A DNA stretch of 45,012 nt from Candidatus Kuenenia stuttgartensis (GCA_945902075.1 CAMDMA010000030.1:1-45012); one strand, 5' to 3'. Numbered from the stretch's first letter, positions 24,157 through 32,648 are shown. The notes: a model not told the origin generated them from the sequence alone. Program-made: numbers and translations.

Positions 24157-25536
24157 ATGACCGCACCCAAAGCACCTCCCCCGCCCCCGCCGCCGACAGC
24201 GGTTGGTGTCGCGCGGCCGTTGCGGGTGATTGCCATCTGCCCTCTGGCATTCGAGCGTCGGATTTTGCGACGGTTTGCCAAACTTCCCACGGTCGGCGCA
24301 GGGCCTGGACCGGATGGCATCCGGCGAGCGTTCTCATGGCGCGCGGACTGGCCATTTCCGCAGCCGGATCTTGTCGTACTCGTGGGGACTGCCGGCGCGC
24401 TGAACGCTCGGTGTATCCCGGGCAGTGACCATCTCGTGCGTGAAGTTTGCAGGCCCGATGGAAGCGTGCTCGTGTCCAGAGTTGTGCGGGAAGCAGACGC
24501 GCGGGTTGTCGAGTCTCCGTTGATCGTGTCGACTCGGGAAGCGAAGCGGGCGCTTGGCCTCGCGACCAAGGCCGATCTCGTAGATCTGGAATCGTTCGCG
24601 TTTGCCGAATGTGCAGAGTCCGCGGGGCTTCGCTGGGCAATCGTGCGCGGAGTGAGCGATGGCGTGGATGATGTACTCCCGCGTGAATGTGCGGGGTTCA
24701 TCAACGATGCTGGCGAAACGCGCCTTCTGCGCGTCCTTCGTGCAATCGCCCTTCGTCCCAGGCTTCTCGTGGAGCTTGCGCAGATCGGTCGCACCGCGAG
24801 GCGCGCGATGCGCAGCGCAGCGTTTACAACCGATGGATTGGCATGCGTCGATACGATCGAACTCTGTAACCCGCACCATCCGCTTCTCTTGTACGGAGGC
24901 TCGTTCGACCCGCCCCACGCGCGGCACGCTTCGATGCTCGCAGACGCTGTGCGCGCGTTGCAAGCGCCGTGCGCGCTTGTGGTCCCGGCCGCACTCAATC
25001 CCTTGAAATGCGCGACGCCACCAGCGCCCGCGGATGCTCGTATCGCCATGTGCGAGGCGACATTCAAACCCATTGAGGACAGGGTTCCCGTTGAAGTTCG
25101 CATCTCGGCCGCGGAGGTCTCCCGGCCGGGGCCGAGTTACACGTTCGACACCGTTCAACAACTTCTAACCGAACGCCCCGCCCTCTCTGGAAGCCTTCGG
25201 ATGCTGCTCGGAAGTGACGCGCTGCGCGACATCATGCGGTGGCACCGTTGGCGCGAGTTACTGGCGCTCGTTCAACCCGCGGTTGTCGTGCGCCCGCCCG
25301 ATGACCATGCCTCCGTCACTCGATTTCTCAAAGAATTCGGTGTGACACAGGGGTTCGCGGACGCTCCGACCTGGCTCTTATCGCTGCCACCCGTCGAACT
25401 TGCCTCGACCGAAATTCGACGCGCCATCGCCGCCGGAATACGACCCGCTGGCATCGCCGAGGACGCTTGGCGTGAAATCTCGGCGCGGGGCCTCTACGGC
25501 TTCGGCGAAGCGCGCGAACGGATCTACACTCTCTGA
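24157..25536 (+). CDS. nadD: Fusion of an MTA/SAH nucleosidase-like domain with NadD
   Basis: Protein of 459 residues with two enzymatic domains after a run of nine prolines. Residues about 22-220 look like a nucleoside phosphorylase/MTA-SAH nucleosidase: LVVLVGTAGAL, VDLESFAFAECAESAGLRW, and IVRGVSDGVDD with the catalytic Asp at about 168. Residues about 243-459 are nicotinate-mononucleotide adenylyltransferase, which makes NaAD from NaMN and ATP: GGSFDPPHARH (247-257), LLGSDAL, RWHRWREL, VVVRP and the phosphate-binding ASTEIRRAI. The usual HxGH reads HARH, so the glycine is replaced by arginine. The joined domains suggest a link between nucleoside cleavage and NAD synthesis or salvage. CACAAT lies 8 bases before the ATG. 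rimO starts 3 bases after the stop. Confidence 0.87.
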   Translation: MTAPKAPPPPPPPTAVGVARPLRVIAICPLAFERRILRRFAKLPTVGAGPGPDGIRRAFSWRADWPFPQPDLVVLVGTAGALNARCIPGSDHLVREVCRPDGSVLVSRVVREADARVVESPLIVSTREAKRALGLATKADLVDLESFAFAECAESAGLRWAIVRGVSDGVDDVLPRECAGFINDAGETRLLRVLRAIALRPRLLVELAQIGRTARRAMRSAAFTTDGLACVDTIELCNPHHPLLLYGGSFDPPHARHASMLADAVRALQAPCALVVPAALNPLKCATPPAPADARIAMCEATFKPIEDRVPVEVRISAAEVSRPGPSYTFDTVQQLLTERPALSGSLRMLLGSDALRDIMRWHRWRELLALVQPAVVVRPPDDHASVTRFLKEFGVTQGFADAPTWLLSLPPVELASTEIRRAIAAGIRPAGIAEDAWREISARGLYGFGEARERIYTL

Positions 25537-25539
25537 TCT

Positions 25540-27090
25540 ATGGCGTCCCGCCCCGCAGCTCCGTCCGTCTCCCGCGTCAGCTTCGTCAGCCTCGGCTGTC
25601 CGAAGAACCTTGTCGACAGCGAAAAAATGCTCGGAGTCCTCAAGGACTCCGGGTTCGTGCTCGTCAACGAAGACCAGCGGCCCGATGCGATTGTCGTCAA
25701 CACCTGCGGGTTTCTCGAAGCGTCGAAGGACGAATCACTCGAAGTGATTCACGATGCGATCCGCCGTAAAGAGGCTGGCGAAATCAAGCGCGTTGTCGTC
25801 GCGGGCTGCCTCGTGCAGCGCCATCGCGCAAAGCTCCTCGAGTGGGCACCGGGCATTGACGCGATGGTCGGCGTGTTTGATCGCGATCACATCGTCGATG
25901 CCGTCGCTGGTGAAAATGTGGCAGAACTCGCTGAAAAAGCGCCGAAGTATTGGATCGCTGGTAACGCCCTGCAGGCAGCAAGTGCGCGCGGAATGCAGAC
26001 GGTGGGACTCACCGTAAACGGCGCCGACGGCAAGGGAATCGGCTACTTCGAAGGCGACGACAATCGCGTGCGTCTGACGCCGCGGCACTGGGCGTACCTC
26101 AGAATCAGTGAGGGATGCAACCAACGCTGCGCGTTTTGCACGATTCCCTCGATCCGCGGCAAGATGCGCTCGAAGCCGATCGAGGCAATCGAGGCCGAAG
26201 CGCGCAGCCTGATGGCTTCTGGTGCGTTCGAGTTGAATCTCATCGGCCAAGACACCACGTCATACGGGATGGATGTTGGCTACGACGGCGGACTTCCCGG
26301 GCTCCTCAAGTCCGTCAATGGTGTCGCTCGCGAGTTTGGTGGCGGATGGATGCGGCTGATGTATGCCTATCCGTCGAAGTTCGACGATGCCTCGATCGAT
26401 GCCATTGCCAATCTCGACAACATCCTGAAGTACATCGATATGCCGCTGCAACACGCGTCCAACGCGATGCTCAAGGCGATGCGCCGCCACACAACGAGGG
26501 CGAACACGGAGGCGCTCCTTGAGAAACTTCGCGATCGCGTGCCGGGAATCGCGATTCGAACGACCTTTATCGTCGGATTTCCTGGAGAGACTGAGGATGA
26601 TTTTGAGCAGCTCTGCGAGTTCATCTCAGAGCAGCAGTTCGACATGATGGGCGTGTTCCGTTACTCGGCCGAAGATGGCACGCCCGCCGGCACGATGGAG
26701 CAGGATCCCGCGCTCGCGGTCCCCGATGAGGTGAAGCGCGAACGCGAAGAGCGCATCATGCTGCTTCAGCAGGAAATTGCCTTTGAGAACGCGAGATTGC
26801 AGGCAGAAGCGAAGGCGCAGTTTGATGTACTCATCGAAGGCCCTGCGGCCGGACGTACAAAGGGTCGCGCAACCACTGGCGTGACGAAGGGCGGCTCGCT
26901 CTACACCGGCCGCGCGTACTTCCAAGCACCCTCCATTGATTCGCTCACGTATGTCCAGTCGACGGAGAAGCGCGCTGCTGGCGAACTCGTGCGCTGCACC
27001 GTCGTCGACGCAAACGGCTACGACCTCGTTGCGATTCCAACGGATGAACTTGAGAAGAAGGTTTCCCTCCCGATCATGCATCGGCATTGA
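25540..27090 (+). CDS. rimO: Ribosomal protein S12 methylthiotransferase
   Basis: Radical-SAM enzyme that adds a methylthio group to an aspartate of ribosomal protein S12 (uS12). Domain order: UPF0004 domain with three cluster cysteines (SLGCPKN at 20, NTCGFLE at 56, AGCLVQR at 90), radical-SAM CxxxCxxC in EGCNQRCAFCTIPSIRG (193, 197, 200), then a C-terminal TRAM domain from about residue 425. The SIRGKMRSKP stretch separates RimO from MiaB. At 516 residues it is longer than E. coli RimO (441), mainly from an insertion at about 130-175 and a longer TRAM end. It starts 3 bases after the nadD fusion. A TACACT 9 bases upstream, inside the end of nadD, could be chance. Confidence 0.95.
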   Translation: MASRPAAPSVSRVSFVSLGCPKNLVDSEKMLGVLKDSGFVLVNEDQRPDAIVVNTCGFLEASKDESLEVIHDAIRRKEAGEIKRVVVAGCLVQRHRAKLLEWAPGIDAMVGVFDRDHIVDAVAGENVAELAEKAPKYWIAGNALQAASARGMQTVGLTVNGADGKGIGYFEGDDNRVRLTPRHWAYLRISEGCNQRCAFCTIPSIRGKMRSKPIEAIEAEARSLMASGAFELNLIGQDTTSYGMDVGYDGGLPGLLKSVNGVAREFGGGWMRLMYAYPSKFDDASIDAIANLDNILKYIDMPLQHASNAMLKAMRRHTTRANTEALLEKLRDRVPGIAIRTTFIVGFPGETEDDFEQLCEFISEQQFDMMGVFRYSAEDGTPAGTMEQDPALAVPDEVKREREERIMLLQQEIAFENARLQAEAKAQFDVLIEGPAAGRTKGRATTGVTKGGSLYTGRAYFQAPSIDSLTYVQSTEKRAAGELVRCTVVDANGYDLVAIPTDELEKKVSLPIMHRH

Positions 27091-27105
27091 GCCTCGGTCC
27101 TCATC

Positions 27106-28092
27106 ATGCACACACGCGAAGCAGAAGACCTCGTCCGACCGCTCCTCTGGATCGGCTTCGATGGAAAAATCCCTCCGCCCGAAACGGTGAAGCTCATTCA
27201 TCAGGGAGTTTCTGGCGTGATTCTCTTCGCGCGCAATGTCGGTACGCGTGACGAGACGCGCACACTGATCCACGAGTTGAAGTCGATCGCTCGCGGCACG
27301 CTGCTGCTCTCCGTCGATCAAGAAGGTGGACGTGTTGCCCGATTAACCGATGGTTTTGAAGTATTTCCACCTCTGCGCGAACTCGGCTCGAAAGGCGTGG
27401 ATGAAGTTCGCGCCATTGGGCGCCGATTGGGTGCGCAGGTTCGTGATGCGGGTTTCGACATTGACCTCGCGCCGGTCGTGGATGTCGACTCGAACCCAGC
27501 AAACCCTGTGATCGGCGAACGCTCATTCTCGCGCGATCCGGAACAGGTTGGCGTGCTCGGTGCCGCGATGATCGAGGGACTTGAGTCAGAACTTGCCGCG
27601 TGTGCGAAGCATTTTCCTGGGCACGGCGACACCGACAAAGACTCGCACTACGACCTCCCACGATTGCCGCACGCGCTCGACCGCTTGCGTGCGTGTGAGC
27701 TGGTTCCATTCAAAGCTGCGGTTACAGCGGGCGTTTCCTGTGTGATGACGACGCATGTGGTGTTCGACGCGCTTGATCCAGGCGTTGCCGCCACGATGAG
27801 TGCACCCGCGATTGCGCTGCTGCGTGGGGAGATTGGCTTTCAAGGCGTGTGTGTGAGCGACTGCCTTGAGATGAAGGCGATCTCTGCGCATTTCGGTTGC
27901 GGAAATGCTGCCGTCCGCGCAATCGCGGCGGGCGTGGATGCGCTCCTCGTCTGCCACACGACCGATGCGCAGCATGAAGTCATCGAGTCGCTGGCCGCCG
28001 CGGTGGTTGACGGCAAAATCGCGCCAGCGCGCGTGCATGAAGCCCGCGGGCGACTCGTCGCGCTTGCGGAGCGACACGGGCGCATGATCTGA
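27106..28092 (+). CDS. nagZ: Beta-N-acetylhexosaminidase (GH3, NagZ-type)
   Basis: Removes N-acetylglucosamine from muropeptides during peptidoglycan recycling in the cytoplasm. The 328 residues match the single-domain GH3 form: FARNVGTRDETRTLI, LLLSVDQEGGRVARL, APVVDVDSNPANPVIGERSF, the catalytic-loop motif KHFPGHGDTDKDSHYDLP, and the nucleophile Asp in VCVSDCLEMKAI. No signal peptide is present. It starts 15 bases after rimO, so it is probably in the same transcript. Its protein-level neighbours do not otherwise concern recycling. Confidence 0.93.
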   Translation: MHTREAEDLVRPLLWIGFDGKIPPPETVKLIHQGVSGVILFARNVGTRDETRTLIHELKSIARGTLLLSVDQEGGRVARLTDGFEVFPPLRELGSKGVDEVRAIGRRLGAQVRDAGFDIDLAPVVDVDSNPANPVIGERSFSRDPEQVGVLGAAMIEGLESELAACAKHFPGHGDTDKDSHYDLPRLPHALDRLRACELVPFKAAVTAGVSCVMTTHVVFDALDPGVAATMSAPAIALLRGEIGFQGVCVSDCLEMKAISAHFGCGNAAVRAIAAGVDALLVCHTTDAQHEVIESLAAAVVDGKIAPARVHEARGRLVALAERHGRMI

Positions 28093-28435
28093 ATGCGCAA
28101 GGCCGATCGGCTCCAACGGAACGGACACGTGGTTCGTGAGGAGACTCGACCGTCGACGATGACGACTCAGCTGCCATCCATTTTCTGCGCTTCTTCGATG
28201 AGACGGCTGAGGAGCGCGACGCGCGCTCGCGTGGAGAGGCCGCAGCTTCGGCGCGGCAGCCCCCCGCTGCGCCGCGGCAATCCCCGCTTCTTCCGCACGG
28301 AGCGCGCCGAAACGGTCCTGGTTCGACCGCCTACTCTGCATCCTGCGACTGCGACGCGTTGACCGCATGATGTGAAATTGCCGTGTTTCAGGCCGTGCGA
28401 AGCACCGCGGCGGGCGGCTACACTGTCGGATTCCC
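28093..28435. other. Intergenic stretch between nagZ and lepA
   Basis: About 340 bases. An 89-residue plus-strand frame has chance-like Arg/Pro composition and is not called. A small minus-strand frame is described separately. The lepA -10 (TACACT at 28419-28424) lies at the right end. No terminator was found. Confidence 0.5.
28167..28298 (-). CDS. Possible small basic protein (weak)
   Basis: A 43-residue frame from GTG at 28298, too short for ordinary calling. It has a duplicated GLPRRS motif near the N-terminus, many Lys/Arg, and an amphipathic C-terminal helix ALLSRLIEEAQKMDGS that looks more protein-like than the surrounding frames. No Shine-Dalgarno is present. Antisense to nothing known. 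It could equally be chance in GC-rich sequence. Confidence 0.2.
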   Translation of the reverse strand: MRKKRGLPRRSGGLPRRSCGLSTRARVALLSRLIEEAQKMDGS

Positions 28436-30241
28436 GTGAATATCCGCAACTTCTCCATCATCGCCCACATTGACCACGGCAAGAGCACCCTTGCCGATCG
28501 CCTCCTTCAGCAGACGAAGGCTGTCTCTGCGCGCGAGGCACGCGCACAGTTTCTCGACTCGATGGATCTCGAGCGCGAGCGCGGCATCACCATCAAAGCT
28601 TCCGCCGTGACCGTGAGCCACACCTACAAGGGTGAGGTCTACGAACTCAACTTCATCGACACGCCTGGCCACGTCGACTTCACCTACGAGGTGTCGCGCG
28701 CACTCAAAGCGTGTGAGGGCGCCGTGCTTGTTGTGGACTCAACGCAAGGGGTGCAGGCGCAGACCGTCGCAAATGCCTACCTCGCTGTTGCAGGTGACCT
28801 CACACTCATTCCCGTCATCAACAAGATCGATCTTCCCGCAGCCGACCCAGACCGCGTCGCGATGGAAGTCGAGCATGTTTTCGGTTTTGCTGCGGAAGAC
28901 TGCATCTATGTCTCCGCGAAGACCGGCCAAGGCATCGACGAACTCCTCGATGCAATCTGCGAGCGCCTTCCTGCGCCGAAACCACCGACAACGAAGAAGC
29001 TTCGTGGGCTTGTGTTCGACGCGAAGTACGACGATTACCGCGGTGTCGTCATGTACGTGCGAATCTTCGACGGACAACTCAAGCAAGGCGACAAGATTCG
29101 AATGATGGGAACGCAGCGGACGTTTAACGTCACAGAGCTCCTGCGTTACACGCCGTTTCCGCAGAAGGTCAAAGATCTGCAGCACTCGCAGGTCGGTTCG
29201 GTCTGCGCAGGAATGAAGACACTCGGCGATGTCCGCGTCGGTGACACCATCACGCTTGAGTCAGATCCAGCCGACATCGCACTTGAGGGTTACGAAGAAC
29301 CAAAGCAGATGGTGTACTGCGACTTCTATCCCTCAAGCGCTGATGAGCAAGGAAAGAAGTCAGACTTCGAGCAACTCCGCGAGGCCATCGAGAAACTCCA
29401 TCTCAACGATGCGAGCTTTACCTTCGAAACCCAGCACTCTGAAGCACTCGGCTTCGGCTTCCGCTGCGGCTTCCTTGGTCTTCTTCATATGGACATCGTG
29501 CAGGAGCGCCTCGAACGCGAAGGCGGCGTCGCCATCGTCCAAACTGCCCCCACGGTGTCGTACATCATCGACCTCACCGATGGCACAGAGCAAGAGATCC
29601 ACAACCCCGCTGATCTCCCCGATGGCTCGATCATTCAGGCCATCCGCGAACCGATCGTCAAGATCGACATCATCTGCCCGAACGAGAACATCGGCGACCT
29701 CATGAAACTCGCGGAGAGTCGCCGAGGAATCTTCGTCGCCCAAGAAATGATCAGCGAAACGCGGCAGATCCTGAAGTACGAGGTGCCGCTCGCAGAGATC
29801 ATCTACGACTTCTACGACAAACTAAAGTCGGTCACACGTGGCTACGGCACGATGGACTACCAGATCATCTGCTATCGCGCGGATCGACTGGTCAAGGTGT
29901 CGATTCTCGTCAACGGCGAGCCCGTCGAGGCACTTTCGCTCATCTGCCACCGCGACAACGCCGAGCAGCGTTCGCGTGGAATCCTGCAGAAACTCAAAGA
30001 GCAGATCGACCGCCACCAATTCGAGATTCCGCTGCAGGCAGCAATCGGCGGCAAGGTCATCGCGCGCGAGTCGATCAAATCCATGCGCAAGAATGTGACC
30101 GCGAAGTGCTATGGCGGCGATATCTCGCGAAAGCGCAAGCTTCTTGAGAAGCAGAAGGAAGGCAAGAAGCGCATGAAGCAAATCGGCAGCGTGTCGATTC
30201 CGCAAGAAGCGTTCATGGCCATTCTTGATCAGGGTGATTGA
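28436..30241 (+). CDS. lepA: Elongation factor 4 (LepA), ribosomal back-translocase GTPase
   Basis: Ribosome-binding GTPase that promotes back-translocation or aids ribosome assembly. The 601 residues match the family length. Visible are G1 AHIDHGKST (10-18), G2 RERGITIKA, G3 DTPGHVDF, G4 NKIDLP, the EF-G-like domains, and the LepA-specific C-terminal end with SIKSMRKNVTAKCYGGDISRKRKLLEKQKEGK (quoted in part: KCYGGDISRKRKLLEKQ). The start is GTG at 28436, fixed by the conserved NIRNFSIIAHIDHG. TACACT stands 11 bases before it and there is no Shine-Dalgarno, so the leader is very short. The gene is monocistronic and converges with the OmpH-like gene. Confidence 0.97.
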   Translation: MNIRNFSIIAHIDHGKSTLADRLLQQTKAVSAREARAQFLDSMDLERERGITIKASAVTVSHTYKGEVYELNFIDTPGHVDFTYEVSRALKACEGAVLVVDSTQGVQAQTVANAYLAVAGDLTLIPVINKIDLPAADPDRVAMEVEHVFGFAAEDCIYVSAKTGQGIDELLDAICERLPAPKPPTTKKLRGLVFDAKYDDYRGVVMYVRIFDGQLKQGDKIRMMGTQRTFNVTELLRYTPFPQKVKDLQHSQVGSVCAGMKTLGDVRVGDTITLESDPADIALEGYEEPKQMVYCDFYPSSADEQGKKSDFEQLREAIEKLHLNDASFTFETQHSEALGFGFRCGFLGLLHMDIVQERLEREGGVAIVQTAPTVSYIIDLTDGTEQEIHNPADLPDGSIIQAIREPIVKIDIICPNENIGDLMKLAESRRGIFVAQEMISETRQILKYEVPLAEIIYDFYDKLKSVTRGYGTMDYQIICYRADRLVKVSILVNGEPVEALSLICHRDNAEQRSRGILQKLKEQIDRHQFEIPLQAAIGGKVIARESIKSMRKNVTAKCYGGDISRKRKLLEKQKEGKKRMKQIGSVSIPQEAFMAILDQGD

Positions 30242-30266
30242 GTTCGCCGAGCACTATTCTTCGTCC

Positions 30267-30302
30267 AAAAAAATGCGGGGTTCCCTGAAGGGAACCCCGC
30301 AT
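30267..30302 (-). terminator. Rho-independent terminator of the OmpH-like gene
   Basis: Perfect 13-bp stem ATGCGGGGTTCCC (30273-30285) / GGGAACCCCGCAT (30290-30302) with a 4-nt loop. On the minus strand it is followed by a run of seven T. It sits 39 bases past the minus-strand gene's stop; on the plus strand it lies just past lepA but lacks a U-tract, so any stop there would be weaker. Confidence 0.93.
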
Positions 30303-30340
30303 TGCTTCGTCCATGCTTGATACAAAAGATCGCGCGCGAT

Positions 30341-31069
30341 TTACTCGCTGAGATTGAGCGCCTTCATGACCTCGGCGGTGATATCAATCGCGGCGGGATA
30401 CTTGAGAAACGCGCGCGCCTGGATCTGCGCGAGTGCTTCGCCTGCGCGTTCGGCTTGAAACGGGTCGGCAGTTGGGTAAAAGCGAAACACGAGATCGATC
30501 TCTTCCTTCTCAGAAACAGCTTCAACTGCAGCCACGAGTTCGCGATACGCCTGCTCAAACTGCTCAGCCGCCATCTTGTCCTCGCGCACGCGTACGCCTT
30601 CAAGCCAGCGGCTGTACTCCTGCTGAAGCTGCGTGAATTCTCGCTGGCCCTCCGGTGCTGGCGGTGCGCCATCCGCACCCGCTGGGAACTTCTTTTGGAT
30701 CTCTTCTGCACGCTTGTTGAACTCAGCCTCTTCCGCTTTCGCCGCTTCCTGCGTCTCCTTCCGCTTGTCGGCGTAGCTCGCGCCCTCGAAGATCTTTTTC
30801 ATGACCTTGTCGATGTCAACAGAGCCCACGCTCCACACGCGATTGGTTGAGCGGTCGCCCCACGCAATGCGGCCGTCCTTCGCAGTCACGCGAACTGGGT
30901 CCTTCCCACCTTCTCCCGCGAAGATCACACCGTCGGTCGGACCGAGGTCAGATGCCGTGCGGTCTATCGCGTGGGCGAGCTGCGCGGGCGCAGACTGAAA
31001 GGCGAAAGCGAAAGCAAGCGCGGAAAGCGCGAGCGACGATGCGAGCACAATTCGTTCGAAACGATTCAT
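30341..31069 (-). CDS. OmpH/Skp-like periplasmic chaperone
   Basis: Protein of 242 residues with a signal peptide (FERIVLASSLALSALAFAFAFQ). The mature part has GSVDIDKVMKKIFEGASY, where OmpH/Skp proteins place their conserved short strand and helix, then a long Glu/Lys/Ala/Gln-rich coiled coil interrupted by a Pro/Gly patch (PAGADGAPPAPEG), and a second helix ending in KYPAAIDITAEVMKALN, which corresponds to the Skp C-terminal strand. Skp carries unfolded outer-membrane proteins across the periplasm. The ATG at 31069 is preferred over an in-frame TTG two codons upstream because TACACT lies exactly 6 bases before it. It is 13 bases downstream of lipB but appears to have its own promoter. Confidence 0.8.
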   Translation of the reverse strand: MNRFERIVLASSLALSALAFAFAFQSAPAQLAHAIDRTASDLGPTDGVIFAGEGGKDPVRVTAKDGRIAWGDRSTNRVWSVGSVDIDKVMKKIFEGASYADKRKETQEAAKAEEAEFNKRAEEIQKKFPAGADGAPPAPEGQREFTQLQQEYSRWLEGVRVREDKMAAEQFEQAYRELVAAVEAVSEKEEIDLVFRFYPTADPFQAERAGEALAQIQARAFLKYPAAIDITAEVMKALNLSE

Positions 31070-31075
31070 TTCCAA

Positions 31076-31081
31076 AGTGTA
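31076..31081 (-). promoter_or_regulatory. -10 hexamer for leaderless OmpH-like mRNA
   Basis: TACACT on the minus strand, 6 bases before the ATG at 31069, immediately after the lipB stop codon. It decides the start codon and suggests transcription independent of lipB. Confidence 0.55.
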
Positions 31082-31082
31082 C

Positions 31083-31778
31083 TCAGCCCGCCGTCAGTCG
31101 TCCTGTCTCACGGATAAACCAATGCGCGACGCGTTGCTTGACCTCGTCGAGCGTGGGCGCACGCGAACCGAGTTCGGCTGCGATACTCGTGACCGGCCGG
31201 GCGAGCCCGCACGGAACAATCAGGTTGAAATGCGCGAGTTCTGGCGCAATATTGAGTGCGAAACCGTGCAACGAAACATAGCGCGAGAGTCGCACCCCGA
31301 TCGCAGCAATCTTGCGCTCGGGAACCCCATCAGCGCCGACCCAAACACCGGTCGCGGTTGGATCACGAATTCCCGCGAGACCGTCCTCGGCAAGGGTGTC
31401 GATGATGCACTGCTCGAGAAACCGTACATACGGATGCACGCGCAGGCCGAGACGCTCGATGTCGAGAATTGGATAGGCGACGAGTTGCCCCGGGCCGTGA
31501 TAGGTCACGTCACCGCCTCGATCGGTCTCGACGCGCTCGATGCCCTGCGCGGCGAGCACCTCGTCATCGGCGAGCACATGGGTAGACGCAGCGGCCCGGC
31601 GCGTTACCGTAATGACAGCGGGCGCATGCTCGAGAAGAAAGACCGTCATTGGTGCGCGGGTCAAACGCCCTTCGACCACACGCTCGTGCGTCTCGCGCTG
31701 AAGCCGAAGCGCGTCGAGATAGCCCATGCGAGCAAGGTCGATGACAACGAGGGACTCCGAATGGGCAAGCGTGCGCAT
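31083..31778 (-). CDS. lipB: Octanoyl-(acyl-carrier protein):protein transferase
   Basis: Transfers octanoyl from ACP to lipoyl domains, the first step of lipoate synthesis. The 231 residues carry the family motifs in order: LLEHAPAVITVTRRA, DRGGDVTYHGPGQLVAYPI, KIAAIGVRLSRYVSLHGFALN with the catalytic Lys, and FNLIVPCGL with the acyl-accepting Cys. The ATG at 31778 is chosen because upstream residues are unlike any LipB and would run into lpxA on the other strand. TACGCT lies 11 bases upstream. It is divergent from lpxA with 48 bases between start codons. No lipA is in the window. Confidence 0.95.
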   Translation of the reverse strand: MRTLAHSESLVVIDLARMGYLDALRLQRETHERVVEGRLTRAPMTVFLLEHAPAVITVTRRAAASTHVLADDEVLAAQGIERVETDRGGDVTYHGPGQLVAYPILDIERLGLRVHPYVRFLEQCIIDTLAEDGLAGIRDPTATGVWVGADGVPERKIAAIGVRLSRYVSLHGFALNIAPELAHFNLIVPCGLARPVTSIAAELGSRAPTLDEVKQRVAHWFIRETGRLTAG

Positions 31779-31814
31779 AGCGAGCGCAAAGCGTACGACG
31801 CTCGACCGTTTCCG

Positions 31815-31820
31815 TACAAT
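31815..31820 (+). promoter_or_regulatory. -10 hexamer for leaderless lpxA mRNA
   Basis: TACAAT (5 of 6 match to TATAAT) with 6 bases before the GTG at 31827. No Shine-Dalgarno is present. Confidence 0.6.
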
Positions 31821-31826
31821 CGCCGC

Positions 31827-32648
31827 GTGCCCAACATCCACCCGACCGCCGTCCTTCACGGAGACATTCAACTCGCCGACGATGTCGAGATCGGGCCGCA
31901 TTGCGTGCTCAACGGCAGCATCCGCCTTGGTTCGGGCTGCGGGCTCGTCGGCGGAGTTCACCTCCAAGGACCGCTTTCGATGGGCACGCGAAATGTGTGC
32001 TATCCCGGGTGTTCCATCGGTTTTGCGCCGCAGGATCTGAAATTTGCCTACTCAAAGGACGGTGCTGGAACCGTCGTCGGCGATGGCAATACCTTCCGTG
32101 AGAACGTCACCATCCACCGCGCCACACGCGATGACCGCCCCACGCGCATCGGCGACCGCAACTACTGGATGGCCTGTTCGCACGCTGGCCACGACGTACA
32201 GATCGCGAACGATTGTATTTTCGCAAACAACACGCTTTTCGCTGGGCATGCAGAAATCGGTGACCGCGTCGTGACGGGAGGCGGAGCAGGAGTCCATCAG
32301 TTTGTGCGCATCGGCCGCGGCGCGATGCTCGGCGGACTCTGTGGCGCAAGCAAAGATGTCTGCCCGTTCTTCACGCTGACTGCGACGAACTACATCGGTG
32401 GCTTCAATCGAATCGGTCTCCGTCGTGGCGGCGCGAGTGCTGAAGATGTTGATCTCGTCAAGCGCATGTACGGCATCCTCGTTCGCAGTCGGCAACTTTT
32501 CTCGACGCGTGTTTGCGAACTTGAAACCCTTGCCGGACATCCGCTCGCAGATGAATTCATTGCGTTTGTGAAGTCATCAAAGCGCGGAGTCTCGACGCGA
32601 CACGGACGGGTGACCTTCAGTCGTGCAAGCGTGATGGAAGACGCATGA
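31827..32648 (+). CDS. lpxA: Acyl-ACP:UDP-N-acetylglucosamine O-acyltransferase
   Basis: First step of lipid A synthesis. The 273 residues form a left-handed beta-helix of hexapeptide repeats from IHPTAVLHGDIQLADDVEIGPHCVL to about residue 180, then a helical C-terminus. Typical LpxA features are GCSIGFAPQDLKF, FRENVTIHRAT, the catalytic His in CSHAGHDVQIANDC, AGVHQFVRIGRGAMLGGLCG, FNRIGLRRGG and the late SSKRGVS. The start is GTG at 31827. It presents lipid A synthesis as a capacity of this organism, which agrees with an outer membrane. The next gene overlaps its stop by 4 bases (ATGA). Confidence 0.95.
   Translation: MPNIHPTAVLHGDIQLADDVEIGPHCVLNGSIRLGSGCGLVGGVHLQGPLSMGTRNVCYPGCSIGFAPQDLKFAYSKDGAGTVVGDGNTFRENVTIHRATRDDRPTRIGDRNYWMACSHAGHDVQIANDCIFANNTLFAGHAEIGDRVVTGGGAGVHQFVRIGRGAMLGGLCGASKDVCPFFTLTATNYIGGFNRIGLRRGGASAEDVDLVKRMYGILVRSRQLFSTRVCELETLAGHPLADEFIAFVKSSKRGVSTRHGRVTFSRASVMEDA

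Noticed and set aside
31077-31826. 5' extension of lpxA in the same frame
   Set aside because: The extra 250 residues are antisense to lipB and unlike LpxA; the family start and TACAAT box fix the GTG at 31827.
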